Source of the DNA: Prochlorococcus sp. AG-409-O23
GTDB taxonomy: Bacteria; Cyanobacteriota; Cyanobacteriia; PCC-6307; Cyanobiaceae
DNA: 51,000 bases
Assembly (NCBI GenBank): GCA_003215355.1
Contig: QCKL01000001.1
Location: 1-51,000 of the forward strand
Reading direction: 5' to 3'
Shown here piece by piece: positions 34,672 through 43,853 of the stretch (positions within the stretch are counted from its first letter, which is position 1; every line of letters starts with the position of its first letter). Both the position numbers and the translations under genes were made by a program. The notes under the pieces were generated by a model. The model made no database searches. It worked only from the letters and a program-made list of their open reading frames with translations, and was not told the origin of the DNA.

Positions 34672-35986
34672 GACAATTTCACTTAGCCACCAAAAATCCC
34701 TACCTCCACTAAAAAAAATCCTTGTAGTTGGAAATGGTGGGCGTGAAAACTCCCTCGCCTGGGCACTAAGCCGCTGTAGTGGTATTGAACAAGTCTGGGT
34801 TACTCCAGGTAATGGAGGAACCAATGATCACCTTGACTGCATTCGTCTTGGAATAGAAGCAACCGAAATCCAAGCACTGCTAGAGACTTGTCAATCAAAT
34901 CAAGTCGATTTAGTCGTCATTGGACCAGAAGCCCCACTTGCCGCAGGATTGGCTGATGAACTCAGAGCCGCCGGTCAAACTGTTTTCGGACCAAATGCCA
35001 ATGGAGCACAGCTCGAAGCGAGTAAAAGTTGGGCTAAAAACCTGCTGCAAGAAGCAGGTATACCCACAGCAAAATATTGGGACGTCAGCAACGAAAAAGA
35101 AGCACTTGAAGTTGTTGAGGAATTGCAGCAGCCACTTGTTGTAAAAGCTGATGGGCTCGCAAGTGGGAAAGGAGTGGCTGTCCCTGACACGATTGACGCA
35201 ACAAAAAAAGCCATTCAAGAAGCATTCAAAGGCAAATTTGGTGCCGCTGGTACGCAATTAGTTCTTGAAGAGCGACTAAATGGTCCTGAGATCTCTGTTT
35301 TTGCTTTATGTGATGGAAAACAACTTGTACTTTTGCCACCCGCCCAAGATCACAAACGCCTAAAAGAAGGTGACCAAGGACCCAATACAGGTGGCATGGG
35401 GGCCTATGCACCTGCTCCACTATTAAGTAGAGAAGAATTAAATGAAGTGAAAAGATTAATTCTTGAACCAACAGTAACTGCACTGCAAAAAAAAGGCATC
35501 GAATATAGAGGAGTGATTTATGCCGGCCTAATGCTTACTAATTCAGGGCCAAAAGTGATTGAATTCAATTGTCGATTTGGTGATCCAGAGTGCCAAACCC
35601 TGATGCCATTACTTGGCCCTGAACTGGCTCAAGTACTGCAAGCATGTGCACATGGATGCCTAGAACTAGCCCCAGAGCTTTCAATTCATTCTGGCTGTAG
35701 CGCTTGTGTGGTGGCTGCAGCTTCTGGTTATCCAGAAGCTCCACGCTATGGCGATTTGGTAAGTGTTGAACTTCAAACAGGACAATCAATTCAACTTTTT
35801 CAAGCTGGCACTAAGCGCGATCAAAACGGTTCGCTCTTTACTGCTGGAGGTAGGGTTTTATCAATTGTCGCGCAAGGGAAGAACTTTGACGAAGCATTCA
35901 CTAACGCTTATCAAGGGCTAGAAAAAGTTCATTTCGATGGGATCACCTATCGTCGTGACATAGGTAATCAGGTTCGACAGTCATAG
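34670..35986 (+). CDS. purD: Phosphoribosylamine--glycine ligase
   Basis: GAR synthetase, the second step of purine synthesis, joins glycine to phosphoribosylamine with ATP. The 438-aa ATP-grasp protein begins with KKILVVGNGGRENSLAWAL, and contains VVKADGLASGKGVAVPDT (ATP site), HKRLKEGDQGPNTGGMGAY and VIEFNCRFGDPECQTLMP (metal ligands). An 11-residue leader precedes the conserved start; an internal start is not obvious. It is divergent from purC and its ATG may overlap a candidate antisense-strand start codon. nblS follows 24 bases later. Confidence 0.96.
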   Translation: MTISLSHQKSLPPLKKILVVGNGGRENSLAWALSRCSGIEQVWVTPGNGGTNDHLDCIRLGIEATEIQALLETCQSNQVDLVVIGPEAPLAAGLADELRAAGQTVFGPNANGAQLEASKSWAKNLLQEAGIPTAKYWDVSNEKEALEVVEELQQPLVVKADGLASGKGVAVPDTIDATKKAIQEAFKGKFGAAGTQLVLEERLNGPEISVFALCDGKQLVLLPPAQDHKRLKEGDQGPNTGGMGAYAPAPLLSREELNEVKRLILEPTVTALQKKGIEYRGVIYAGLMLTNSGPKVIEFNCRFGDPECQTLMPLLGPELAQVLQACAHGCLELAPELSIHSGCSACVVAAASGYPEAPRYGDLVSVELQTGQSIQLFQAGTKRDQNGSLFTAGGRVLSIVAQGKNFDEAFTNAYQGLEKVHFDGITYRRDIGNQVRQS

Positions 35987-36010
35987 TGTGTGTTCATGAT
36001 CAATTGCTAG

Positions 36011-38065
36011 ATGGCCAGCACTAATTCGCAAGCCATCGCAGACTGGGCTTCCTCAAGCGGTGGAGCACCACCTCCCCAAGAAAGTAACTGGCGGCAACGC
36101 TTAAGTCGGTGGTGGGAAGAATTCAGCCTCCAGACAAAGTTACTAGCCATAACAACACTGGCTGTAAGCCTCATGATGACAGGTATTACTTTCTTTGTTC
36201 TTAACGGCATACAGCGTGATGCTGGAATAAATGACACACGCTATGCAAGAGATCTAGGGCTACTTCTATCTAGCAATGTCTCGGAGTTGGTGGCCAAAGG
36301 TCAAGATCGAGAACTAGCAAACATTGCAGAACAATTTTGGCGTTCAAGTAGAAGTCTTCGATACATTTTCTTCGCTGATCCAGAAGGAGTGATTTACCTA
36401 GGCATTCCTATTAGCGCAACCCCTAGCTCTAGCAATAACGAGCTGCAACTAAGCAGAAAACTTGAGCTCCCACCTGAACTAAAGAAGCGCCCCCAAAACC
36501 CTCTAGTTAGGCAGCACTTAACCCCTCAAGGACAAGTGACTGATGTATTCGTTCCAATGCTATGGAAAGGAGAGTATTTAGGAACTCTTGCAATAGGTGT
36601 AAAGCCTAATGAAAAAGCCTTGGCCAGTGCTGCACTAACTAGGGAAGTAAGTGTTGCTGTATTCATCTCAATATGGGTACTAGTAATCCTTGGCGCAGTT
36701 TTCAACGCATTAACAATTACTCGACCTGTTAAAGAACTTCTTAGAGGTGTAAGAGAAATTGCTGCAGGCAACTTTGAATCACGAGTTTCACTACCAATGA
36801 GCGGTGAACTTGGGGAACTCCTGAATGGATTCAATGCAATGGCCTCTCAATTAGAAGATTATGACGCCGCAAATATTGAAGAGCTAACTGCAGCTCAAGT
36901 GAAGCAACAATCATTAATTGCCACAATGGCCGATGGCGCCATTCTGCTTGATTCAGCAGGCAAGATTGTCCTGGTGAACCCAACTGCCCGAAGACTATTC
37001 CGATGGGAAGGGAGAAATTTAGAAGGCCAAGAATTAATCAATGAATTACCAGAAGTTCTTGCAAACGAATTACATAGTCCAATTGCTTCATTACTTGATA
37101 ACGTTCGAGAAAGCAATGACTTACGTTGCAGTTTTGGAGAGCCACCTCGTACTCTCCGAATCGTATTGCAATCAGTAAGAGACTCCAGCGGAGAGACTCT
37201 TAAAGGGATCGCAGTAACTGTTCAAGATTTAACAAGGGAGGTTGAGCTAAATGCTGCTCAAAGCCGATTCATTAGTAATGTCTCTCATGAGCTAAGAACT
37301 CCTCTATTTAATATAAAAAGCTATGTGGAAACTCTTCACGATATGGGAGATCAACTTACAGAAGAAGAGAAAAAAGAGTTTCTTGGCGTTGCGAATTCAG
37401 AAACAGATAGGCTCACGCGTCTAGTTAATGATGTCCTAGATCTTTCAAGACTTGAATCCAGAGGAGAAGTAAAATTCGAACCAATGGCTGTACGTCCTGC
37501 GATGGAACAAACTCTCCGAAATTACAGGCTTAATGCTGAAGAGAAAGGAGTGAGACTTGAAATAGATATAGAAGATACCTTGCCCAGAATTCTTGGAAAT
37601 TGGGACCTAATTCTCCAAGTTCTAGATAATTTAGTTGGTAATGGACTTAAATTTAGCCAGGGGGGTGATGCACTAAAGCTTAGAGCATATACCTGGCCTG
37701 ATATATGTACAGTTTCACCAATAAGCATTAACAACTCAGCTCCACATTGTTCAATAATTTCACCACTACCAAAACTGCGAGTAGAAGTGGGAGATACAGG
37801 ATGTGGGATCAAGGACGTAGATCAGCAAAATATCTTTGACCGCTTCTATAGAGTTGAGAATGCAGTGCATACAGAAGTAGGGACTGGGCTTGGATTATCA
37901 ATCGTTCGAGGAATTATAGAAAAGCATGGTGGACAAATTTGCATGGCAAGTGAAGCTGGGCTCGGCACAACATTTTGGTTTGACCTCCCCCTAGAGCAAG
38001 CAGACGCAGATGAATTACAACTGCAAGCCGAGAAAAAGCGAAGACAATTAGAAACCGAAATTTAG
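36011..38065 (+). CDS. nblS: Sensor histidine kinase NblS (DspA/Hik33)
   Basis: NblS is the broadly conserved cyanobacterial kinase for high light, cold, nutrient and redox stress; it signals mainly through RpaB. The 684-aa protein has a first membrane helix (about residues 44-66), an extracytoplasmic sensor region, a second helix (about 215-235), a HAMP domain (TRPVKELLRGVREIAAGNFE), a PAS domain (about 295-400), a HisKA domain with phospho-acceptor His426 in FISNVSHELRTP, and an HATPase domain with the N box (DNLVGNGLKFS), G1 (VGDTGCGI) and G2 (GTGLGLSIV). All parts are intact. It is convergent with kaiC, 26 bases away. Confidence 0.94.
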   Translation: MASTNSQAIADWASSSGGAPPPQESNWRQRLSRWWEEFSLQTKLLAITTLAVSLMMTGITFFVLNGIQRDAGINDTRYARDLGLLLSSNVSELVAKGQDRELANIAEQFWRSSRSLRYIFFADPEGVIYLGIPISATPSSSNNELQLSRKLELPPELKKRPQNPLVRQHLTPQGQVTDVFVPMLWKGEYLGTLAIGVKPNEKALASAALTREVSVAVFISIWVLVILGAVFNALTITRPVKELLRGVREIAAGNFESRVSLPMSGELGELLNGFNAMASQLEDYDAANIEELTAAQVKQQSLIATMADGAILLDSAGKIVLVNPTARRLFRWEGRNLEGQELINELPEVLANELHSPIASLLDNVRESNDLRCSFGEPPRTLRIVLQSVRDSSGETLKGIAVTVQDLTREVELNAAQSRFISNVSHELRTPLFNIKSYVETLHDMGDQLTEEEKKEFLGVANSETDRLTRLVNDVLDLSRLESRGEVKFEPMAVRPAMEQTLRNYRLNAEEKGVRLEIDIEDTLPRILGNWDLILQVLDNLVGNGLKFSQGGDALKLRAYTWPDICTVSPISINNSAPHCSIISPLPKLRVEVGDTGCGIKDVDQQNIFDRFYRVENAVHTEVGTGLGLSIVRGIIEKHGGQICMASEAGLGTTFWFDLPLEQADADELQLQAEKKRRQLETEI

Positions 38066-38091
38066 TTAATACCTGAATTCAAGCTCCTCAA

Positions 38092-39630
38092 TTACCCCTT
38101 TGAATCAATACCTTTAAACATCCCAGGTGGATCGACCCTGCTATCAACGCTAATGCGATGCGGAACGCCACTAAAGATTTGCTCAAAGTTTGTAAATGAA
38201 TCTTTGATTTGAGGCCCCTTATCCGTAATAATAAATTCGCGAATTCTCTTATCATGCCAAGAGCCTCGCATCTTAAAAACATTCACCGCCCTGGCCATCT
38301 CACCTTGGATCTCAACATATTGAAGAAGTAAAATAGTATCAGTAATAGTTGAAATATGGGAATCAGTGATTGAATGGCTACCCATAAACTCCTCTGCAGT
38401 ATTTGTAAAGAACCCAGCTATCTCTTCCTGTTTAGCATAGCCAGTGACACCTATTACGAACTGCCTAAAAGCATTCAGACTTACTCCACGAGCCAAAGCA
38501 GATAGAGAGTCAATGGCCAACCTTGAAGGTTTAAATTGACATATCTCAGTCTTAATAATCTGAAGGTGATCCTCAAGGCCAGTTGACTCAGGATATGCAC
38601 AAATAATTTTCAATAAGCCATCACTCTCCATCTTCTCAAAATCAATACCCCAACTAGTTGCATTTCTAAGAAGCTGAGCTCTTGATTCTTCATAGGCAAA
38701 AAGGATTGCACGCTCCTTATTGCAATAAGCATCTTCAATAAATTTAGAAACAAGCATTGTTTTTCCAGTTCCCGTTGCTCCAGTAGCAAGAATGATCGAG
38801 TCTTGGAAAAAACCTCCTCCACACATTGAATCCAAGTCAGGAACGCCTGAACTAATGCGAATATTCGATGAACGTTGAGTTAATCGCATCGCCCCCAATG
38901 GGAAAGCAGTAATCCCTTGAGGGCCCATAGTGAAAGGAAACTCACCCTTCATATGAGTGGTGCCTCTAAGCTTCAAAATTTCTACTGTTCGACGCCTTTT
39001 CTCTGACTCAAGTACATTTCTTAAAATCACTACATTGTCAGAAACAAACTCTTCAACGCCATAGCGTGCAATGGGGCCATATTCATCTATTCGTTCAGTT
39101 GTCATGACAGTTGTCACGCCAATCTCTTTAAGTCGTGAGATCAAGCGAAATATTTCTCGGCGAACAACATAAATTGCATCATATTGCTGAAAAACTGCAG
39201 TTATTGAGTCAATAGCAACTCTCTTCGCTTTATATTTTCTAATCGCATAGCTAATCCTTTCAATTAAGCCAGACAGATCAAAACTACCAGCAACATCTTG
39301 CCCATCAGGGTCTGGCGATGCATCAAGAATGAAAAGCTTATCTTGATCAATTAGTTCCTGAAGGTTCCAGCCAAAACTTGCTGCATTGCGAAGAATATCT
39401 AATGGAGATTCCTCAAAGGTGACGAAAATCCCAGGCTCATCAAAATGGCAAATTCCATGATGCAAATATTGCAATGAAAATACTGTCTTACCAGTACCAG
39501 AGGTACCACTAACTAACGTGCTTCTACCAGTAGGCAATCCGCCCTGGCATACATCATCAAACCCCTCAATCCCAGTTGGGAGCTTTTGAACCTGGATCTT
39601 TTGAGGGATAACTGCTCCGGACGGATTCAT
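38092..39630 (-). CDS. kaiC: Circadian clock protein KaiC
   Basis: KaiC is the hexameric ATPase and autokinase/autophosphatase at the centre of the cyanobacterial clock. The 512-aa protein has two RecA-like halves. CI has Walker A GTSGTGKT (residues 42-49) and catalytic Glu pair in FVTFEES; CII has Walker A GATGTGKT and AYEES. The phosphorylation sites are conserved as Ser427-Thr428 in ITDSHISTITD, equal to S431/T432 of the Synechococcus elongatus protein. The C-terminal tail, where KaiA binds in S. elongatus, is short (GVPHRISVDSRVDPPGMF to the end). It follows kaiB by 66 bases. Confidence 0.97.
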   Translation of the reverse strand: MNPSGAVIPQKIQVQKLPTGIEGFDDVCQGGLPTGRSTLVSGTSGTGKTVFSLQYLHHGICHFDEPGIFVTFEESPLDILRNAASFGWNLQELIDQDKLFILDASPDPDGQDVAGSFDLSGLIERISYAIRKYKAKRVAIDSITAVFQQYDAIYVVRREIFRLISRLKEIGVTTVMTTERIDEYGPIARYGVEEFVSDNVVILRNVLESEKRRRTVEILKLRGTTHMKGEFPFTMGPQGITAFPLGAMRLTQRSSNIRISSGVPDLDSMCGGGFFQDSIILATGATGTGKTMLVSKFIEDAYCNKERAILFAYEESRAQLLRNATSWGIDFEKMESDGLLKIICAYPESTGLEDHLQIIKTEICQFKPSRLAIDSLSALARGVSLNAFRQFVIGVTGYAKQEEIAGFFTNTAEEFMGSHSITDSHISTITDTILLLQYVEIQGEMARAVNVFKMRGSWHDKRIREFIITDKGPQIKDSFTNFEQIFSGVPHRISVDSRVDPPGMFKGIDSKG

Positions 39631-39696
39631 GGCATTGATGCTCTAAGAAGACGCTACAGACAATTCGCTTGCTAACCATCAGCTGCACCGTGAGGC

Positions 39697-40056
39697 TTAA
39701 GAATCTGCACCTCCAATGTCCTCATCTCCCAACGCACCTACAAGAGTTGAGCCAAACTCAGAGTCTGTCAATTCGTCATATAGCAAATCAAGTCCGATCA
39801 GAACCCTCTCTCTATCTGAGAGATCCCCAATGATGCGACGAACTGGAGGAGGGAGGATTTTCGCCAAGGTAGGTGTTGCCAAAATTTTATCTTCCTCTGC
39901 GAGCTGAGGGTTTTTGAGCACGTCAATCACCTTGAGTGCATAAACACCACGAAACTCAGTCTCGAGGATATTGCGCAAAGTTTTCAGCGCTCGCATGGAG
40001 TTAGGGGTATTCCCAGCCACATAGAGCTTAAGGATATAAGTCTTTCGAGGGCTCAT
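39697..40056 (-). CDS. kaiB: Circadian clock protein KaiB
   Basis: KaiB binds phosphorylated KaiC, in its thioredoxin-like fold-switched form, and reverses the KaiA effect. The 119-aa protein carries the standard core: [59 protein letters not shown] and [14 protein letters not shown]. It is longer than the 102-aa S. elongatus protein because of an acidic C-terminal tail ([20 protein letters not shown]). No kaiA is found upstream: only 191 bases separate its start from rplU on the other strand. Confidence 0.97.
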   Translation of the reverse strand: MSPRKTYILKLYVAGNTPNSMRALKTLRNILETEFRGVYALKVIDVLKNPQLAEEDKILATPTLAKILPPPVRRIIGDLSDRERVLIGLDLLYDELTDSEFGSTLVGALGDEDIGGADS

Positions 40057-40165
40057 GAATGGAACTTGGGGAATATCTCGCTCAGTCTGACTGAATCAAA
40101 TTAAAGCGATATGGATTAAATCTTGACTTAATGGGCCTTAAACAGTGATGATTACTTCTCATATT

Positions 40166-40189
40166 TCGATTGCGGCTAGGCCAAATCGA
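40166..40189 (+). promoter_or_regulatory. Possible leader hairpin before rplU
   Basis: TCGATT (40166-40171) pairs with AATCGA (40184-40189), with an inner GGC-TAG-GCC stem. It lies about 60 bases before the rplU start. A ribosomal-protein leader is possible, but no known leader family is recognised. Confidence 0.3.
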
Positions 40190-40247
40190 GAAAATGCGGT
40201 ATTAACGATCGCAGTTTTCGAGCCTATACGCGTCATCTGAAAATTCA

Positions 40248-40733
40248 ATGGCTAAAAAAACAGAAGCTTCAAATGCTGAAGCCCAACCTAGTGCCTACGC
40301 AATAGTCGAGACATCTGGTCAACAATTCTGGCTTCAGAAAGATCGTTATTACGACATAGACCGTCTCAAGGCGAATGTTGATGAAACATTGACACTTGAG
40401 AATGTCCTGCTTGTTAATGACGGCGAAAAAACTACTCTCGGCAAACCTTATGTAAAAGGTGCAAGCGTTGAGCTAAAGGTTTTAGCTCACAGAAGAGGGC
40501 CAAAGCTTATTGTTTACAAGATGCGTCCCAAAAAAAAGACGCGTCGTAAAAATGGTCATCGTCAAGAGCTAACCAGAGTGATGGTCAAAGAGATTTCTAT
40601 GGGTTCCAAATCCACCTCAAGTCAAACAAAAACCAGCTCATCTGGGACTAAGAAGACCAGCACTGCCGCTCCAAAAACAACAAGTGCTAAAAAGAGCACC
40701 GCGGCAAAGGCTCCGACCAAGTCTTCTAGTTAA
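40248..40733 (+). CDS. rplU: 50S ribosomal protein L21 with C-terminal extension
   Basis: A large-subunit rRNA-binding protein. Residues about 16-118 are the L21 core (YAIVETSGQQFWLQKDRYYD to KMRPKKKTRRKNGHRQELTR). After that comes a tail of about 40 residues that is rich in Ser, Thr, Lys and Ala (from SMGSKSTSSQTKTSSSG to the end), so the protein is 161 aa against about 100-110 in most bacteria. The tail is low-complexity and basic. A short N-terminal extension (MAKKTEASNAEAQPS) also precedes the core. rpmA follows after 46 bases, the normal L21-L27 pair. Confidence 0.95.
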   Translation: MAKKTEASNAEAQPSAYAIVETSGQQFWLQKDRYYDIDRLKANVDETLTLENVLLVNDGEKTTLGKPYVKGASVELKVLAHRRGPKLIVYKMRPKKKTRRKNGHRQELTRVMVKEISMGSKSTSSQTKTSSSGTKKTSTAAPKTTSAKKSTAAKAPTKSSS

Positions 40734-40779
40734 ATAACCTTCAACAAGATCATCCCCCCACATTCCCCACTAAGTACAA

Positions 40780-41046
40780 ATGGCACATAAAAAAGGCACT
40801 GGCTCAACACGAAATGGTCGAGATTCAAATTCTAAAAGGCTTGGAGTCAAAGCTTACGGAGGAGAAACGGTTACAGCCGGATCGATATTGATTCGCCAAA
40901 GAGGCACATCAGTACTTCCAGGAGTCAATGTTGGGAGAGGAAAGGACGATACTCTTTTTGCACTTACCGATGGTGTAGTTAAATTTGAGAGTATTCGTCG
41001 TGGACTTCGTAATAGAAAGCGTATTAATATTGCTTCCGCAAAATAA
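40780..41046 (+). CDS. rpmA: 50S ribosomal protein L27
   Basis: L27 reaches the peptidyl-transferase centre with its N-terminus. The 88-aa protein begins [20 protein letters not shown], the unprocessed bacterial form, and has the core [21 protein letters not shown] and [19 protein letters not shown]. It follows rplU as usual. No clear terminator is visible in the 77 bases between its stop and the end of the convergent methyltransferase gene. Confidence 0.98.
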   Translation: MAHKKGTGSTRNGRDSNSKRLGVKAYGGETVTAGSILIRQRGTSVLPGVNVGRGKDDTLFALTDGVVKFESIRRGLRNRKRINIASAK

Positions 41047-41123
41047 AGCCAACAAGAATTATTTAGATACGCATTGGTTCAATGCAAAGGACTAATCAAT
41101 CCACTTCCACAAGTCAATATTAA

Positions 41124-41897
41124 TCAACTAATCGGCTTATAGGCACGGGTAGTTATCAAGAACGGGTGGAATATTTCTAGGAAGTTTTCCTGAAGAGTTT
41201 TAAAAAATTTATCAATCATCAAAGGATCATCGAAGTGAAATGGGTACTCTTCCTTAAACCCCTTAAAGAAATACCAATTCAACAATGCTGTCGAATTAAC
41301 TGATAGGCGATTTCGAAAAGAAATCAACTGCTCAGAAGGTTCAGGGATATGTTCTAAAACATCAAGACAAACCAGTGTGTCAAAAATAATGCTGCCAGTA
41401 CTTTCAAGATCTCTATGAACTGAAATCATTTCAGACAATCCAAGTATTTCAGCCCTCTGCTTTACAAAGCTCCTGTTGTCGGGGTTTAGATCTACAAACC
41501 AAACATGTTCAACCTCTGGCAAGGCAGCTGCCATAAGAGCATGCGTTCCTATTCCGCCTCCAAAATCAAGCACTTTGCCCCGCGCGAACATCTCTTGAAG
41601 GCGAAGGGTGTCGGCAATGTAATCAGCACTAGTCAAGTGCCATGATGCTAGATCTAAAAGATGGGCTGATCCCACTTCAACTTCGTAGAAACCAATCGCC
41701 TCCTCAGGAGGCAACGACCCTGGATGTAAAGCTGCTAGATCATTCGCTCCTCTTGGCAAACGATCTTCAACTTGATTAATTGTTAGCTGTAGATATGTCG
41801 CCAAATGGCGTTTAAGGTCTAAACCTGTTTTCAGAAATTCAGCCAAATCAATATCCATACCCTTCTTGAATTGATGCATAATCGAAAGTTCTGTCAA
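41124..41897 (-). CDS. SAM-dependent methyltransferase, substrate unknown
   Basis: A 257-aa protein with a class I methyltransferase core. The SAM-binding motif I is VLDFGGGIGTHALMAA, followed by acidic loop WFVDLNPDNR and motif IV LVCLDVLEHIPEPSEQL. The N-terminal 100 residues are helical and probably form a cap or substrate domain (LKTGLDLKRHLATYLQLTIN). I cannot name the substrate. It is divergent from truB with its start only about 65 bases from the chosen truB start. Confidence 0.82.
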   Translation of the reverse strand: MTELSIMHQFKKGMDIDLAEFLKTGLDLKRHLATYLQLTINQVEDRLPRGANDLAALHPGSLPPEEAIGFYEVEVGSAHLLDLASWHLTSADYIADTLRLQEMFARGKVLDFGGGIGTHALMAAALPEVEHVWFVDLNPDNRSFVKQRAEILGLSEMISVHRDLESTGSIIFDTLVCLDVLEHIPEPSEQLISFRNRLSVNSTALLNWYFFKGFKEEYPFHFDDPLMIDKFFKTLQENFLEIFHPFLITTRAYKPIS

Positions 41898-41961
41898 AAT
41901 CTAACTATATTTTCAGTCGAAATTGAACACAAGTTCCAGAGACAAATCGGAGAATCAAAAA

Positions 41962-42900
41962 GTGAGTGGGCCATTTGGCTTTGTTGTAATCGACAAACCT
42001 GCAGGTCTAACATCTCATGACTGCGTAAGCCGTTTAAGAAAAGCCTTTGGTATTAAACGTGTTGGCCATGGCGGGACGTTGGATCCAGCAGTAACAGGCG
42101 TGCTTCCAATAGCTATAGGGAATGCCACCAGGCTGCTCCCATATCTCAAAGGAGATAAAACATATAGAGGAGTAATCAAGCTGGGAAAACGAACTATTAC
42201 AGATGACCTAGAAGGGGAACTTATAACTAGTCAAAGATGGCCAATACTTGATGAGCCTATATTAGAGGAATATCTTAACGAGTTTCGCGGTTCGATTCTG
42301 CAAACCCCCCCACAAATTTCCAGCGTTCATTTCAAGGGTGAACGCTCCTATATAAGAGCCAGAAGAGGAGAAAAGGTTGATCTACCTGCAAGGTTAATCA
42401 CAATTCATCAACTACTTATATTGAACTGGGACCAACATTTAGGTGAACTTGAAGTCAATGTGCATTGCTCATCTGGAACCTATATTCGATCTTTAGCGAG
42501 AGATCTTGGCGAAGCAATTGGCTGTGGGGGGTGCTTGGCAAGGCTTAGACGAACTGAAGCTCTTGGCTTCCTAGAGGAACAAGCCATCCCTCTCCCAGAG
42601 AGAATTAATAATGAATCATTAATTCCTCCAAATATTCTCGAACCTTTGACAGCGCTAAGTCATTTACCGCGAATTCAACTAGAGAACAAAGATGAGCTTG
42701 CTATCTGGCGTACTGGTCGCAGCCTCATCATCTCAACAGACAGATATCAAAAAGCACCTAAGCCTCGAATCAAAGATCAAGTCCAACCAAAAGAGTTAGT
42801 TGTTGTTGTTGTTGATTCCTCAGAGGAGATAGCAGGTCTTGCCTACTGGGATGAAGCCTTAACACTAAAGCCAAAGGTAGTTTTCAATGCAAAAGGCTAG
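41962..42900 (+). CDS. truB: tRNA pseudouridine(55) synthase
   Basis: TruB makes pseudouridine 55 in the T loop of tRNAs. The catalytic Asp41 is in GHGGTLDPAVTGVLPIA, with the family's FGFVVIDKPAGLTSHDCV N-terminal block and a later SSGTYIRSLARDLG motif. I chose the GTG at 41962: GGAG lies nine bases before it (41949-41952), and the protein then begins directly with the conserved block. The frame is open back to a TTG at 41923, which would add 13 residues. A C-terminal TruB-II/PUA-like part (about residues 235-312) with a Val run follows. The start is the only doubt. Confidence 0.94.
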   Translation: MSGPFGFVVIDKPAGLTSHDCVSRLRKAFGIKRVGHGGTLDPAVTGVLPIAIGNATRLLPYLKGDKTYRGVIKLGKRTITDDLEGELITSQRWPILDEPILEEYLNEFRGSILQTPPQISSVHFKGERSYIRARRGEKVDLPARLITIHQLLILNWDQHLGELEVNVHCSSGTYIRSLARDLGEAIGCGGCLARLRRTEALGFLEEQAIPLPERINNESLIPPNILEPLTALSHLPRIQLENKDELAIWRTGRSLIISTDRYQKAPKPRIKDQVQPKELVVVVVDSSEEIAGLAYWDEALTLKPKVVFNAKG

Positions 42901-42934
42901 GGGGAAAGGCCACAGGAGTTAAACACTTGAGAGA

Positions 42935-43801
42935 TTAACTTTTGGAAAATTGATTATTAATGCTCCCTTTTAATATTGGCCCATGCATAGCCTCTTGATC
43001 AACCCAAAGGGAAAGACGTTGATGAGTCTTAAGCCAACTTGCAGGTAGCTGTTCTGAACAAGGCATATTTAACAAGCTATTTAGAACATTCGTCTTGGCT
43101 GAACCTGTCACTATCAAATGAATCTCCTCAGCCTCCAAAATTTCCTTGAGCCCAAGAGAAATTGCACTGCAAGGTACTTTGCCTGGGTCACAACCAAAAG
43201 CATAAGCATTTTGACGTCGAGTAGAAGCAGTTAAAGAAACGACCCTGCAAGAAACATCAGCACCACAAGGTGGTTCATTAAAGCCAACATGTCCATTGGT
43301 TCCTAGGCCAATCAATTGCATACTTATTCCACCAAAGCTATTTAAATGCTCTAAATATGAACAAGCCTCTTTATTGGGGTCTATCGCATTTCCATCAGGG
43401 ACCCGAAGTTGTAATGAGCTCAACTGAAGTGGATCTCCAAGATGCTTTGCCATATAGCTACTAAAGCTACGCCTATCTCCCACCGGCAAGCCAACATACT
43501 CGTCAAGGTTAAAACTATACCAACTCCGTAAAAGTCTTTCTAGTTCGGCAGACGGCCAAGATCCCAAACGATTGACTAATCCAGCATAGATTGGCTCCAT
43601 AGTCCTTCCAGTCGCAAGGCCTAATGGCTTCGGGGAAGGATTCAATAAGCGCTCATGCAATCGTTCCTCAATAGCATCTACAACTGCCTCAGAGAGACTC
43701 TCTTCATCCTCAAAAACTTTCACTGTCCAAGGAACATCTACCGAATCAATTTGATGCGATCGATTTAAATTCAAACTTTGATCTCCCTTTTGCTTGAACA
43801 T
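42935..43801 (-). CDS. nagB: Glucosamine-6-phosphate deaminase/isomerase family (NagB)
   Basis: NagB converts glucosamine-6-phosphate to fructose-6-phosphate and ammonia. Conserved blocks are LGLATGRTMEPIY (phosphate loop), SFNLDEYVGLP (catalytic Asp), IGLGTNGHVGFNEPP (the conserved GxxGHxxFN motif with His) and LIVTGSAKTNVL. The 288-aa length includes an N-terminal extension of about 25 residues not found in E. coli NagB. 6-phosphogluconolactonase is a more distant relative and is not favoured because the GHxxFNEP motif is that of NagB. It is 52 bases downstream of the SpoIID-type gene on the same strand. Confidence 0.9.
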   Translation of the reverse strand: MFKQKGDQSLNLNRSHQIDSVDVPWTVKVFEDEESLSEAVVDAIEERLHERLLNPSPKPLGLATGRTMEPIYAGLVNRLGSWPSAELERLLRSWYSFNLDEYVGLPVGDRRSFSSYMAKHLGDPLQLSSLQLRVPDGNAIDPNKEACSYLEHLNSFGGISMQLIGLGTNGHVGFNEPPCGADVSCRVVSLTASTRRQNAYAFGCDPGKVPCSAISLGLKEILEAEEIHLIVTGSAKTNVLNSLLNMPCSEQLPASWLKTHQRLSLWVDQEAMHGPILKGSINNQFSKS

Positions 43802-43853
43802 CTGTAGGGCCTCATTAATCAGATATCCGAGTTCTCAACGTCTAATAAAAAGC

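Noticed and set aside
34456..34824. 122-codon minus-strand frame reaching into purD
   Set aside because: The part beyond 34671 is antisense to the conserved purD N-terminus; only the shorter form from 34671 is kept as a low-confidence candidate.
40057..40247. kaiA remnant in the kaiB-rplU spacer
   Set aside because: Reading the spacer on both strands I found no stretch resembling KaiA; a very decayed remnant cannot be excluded.
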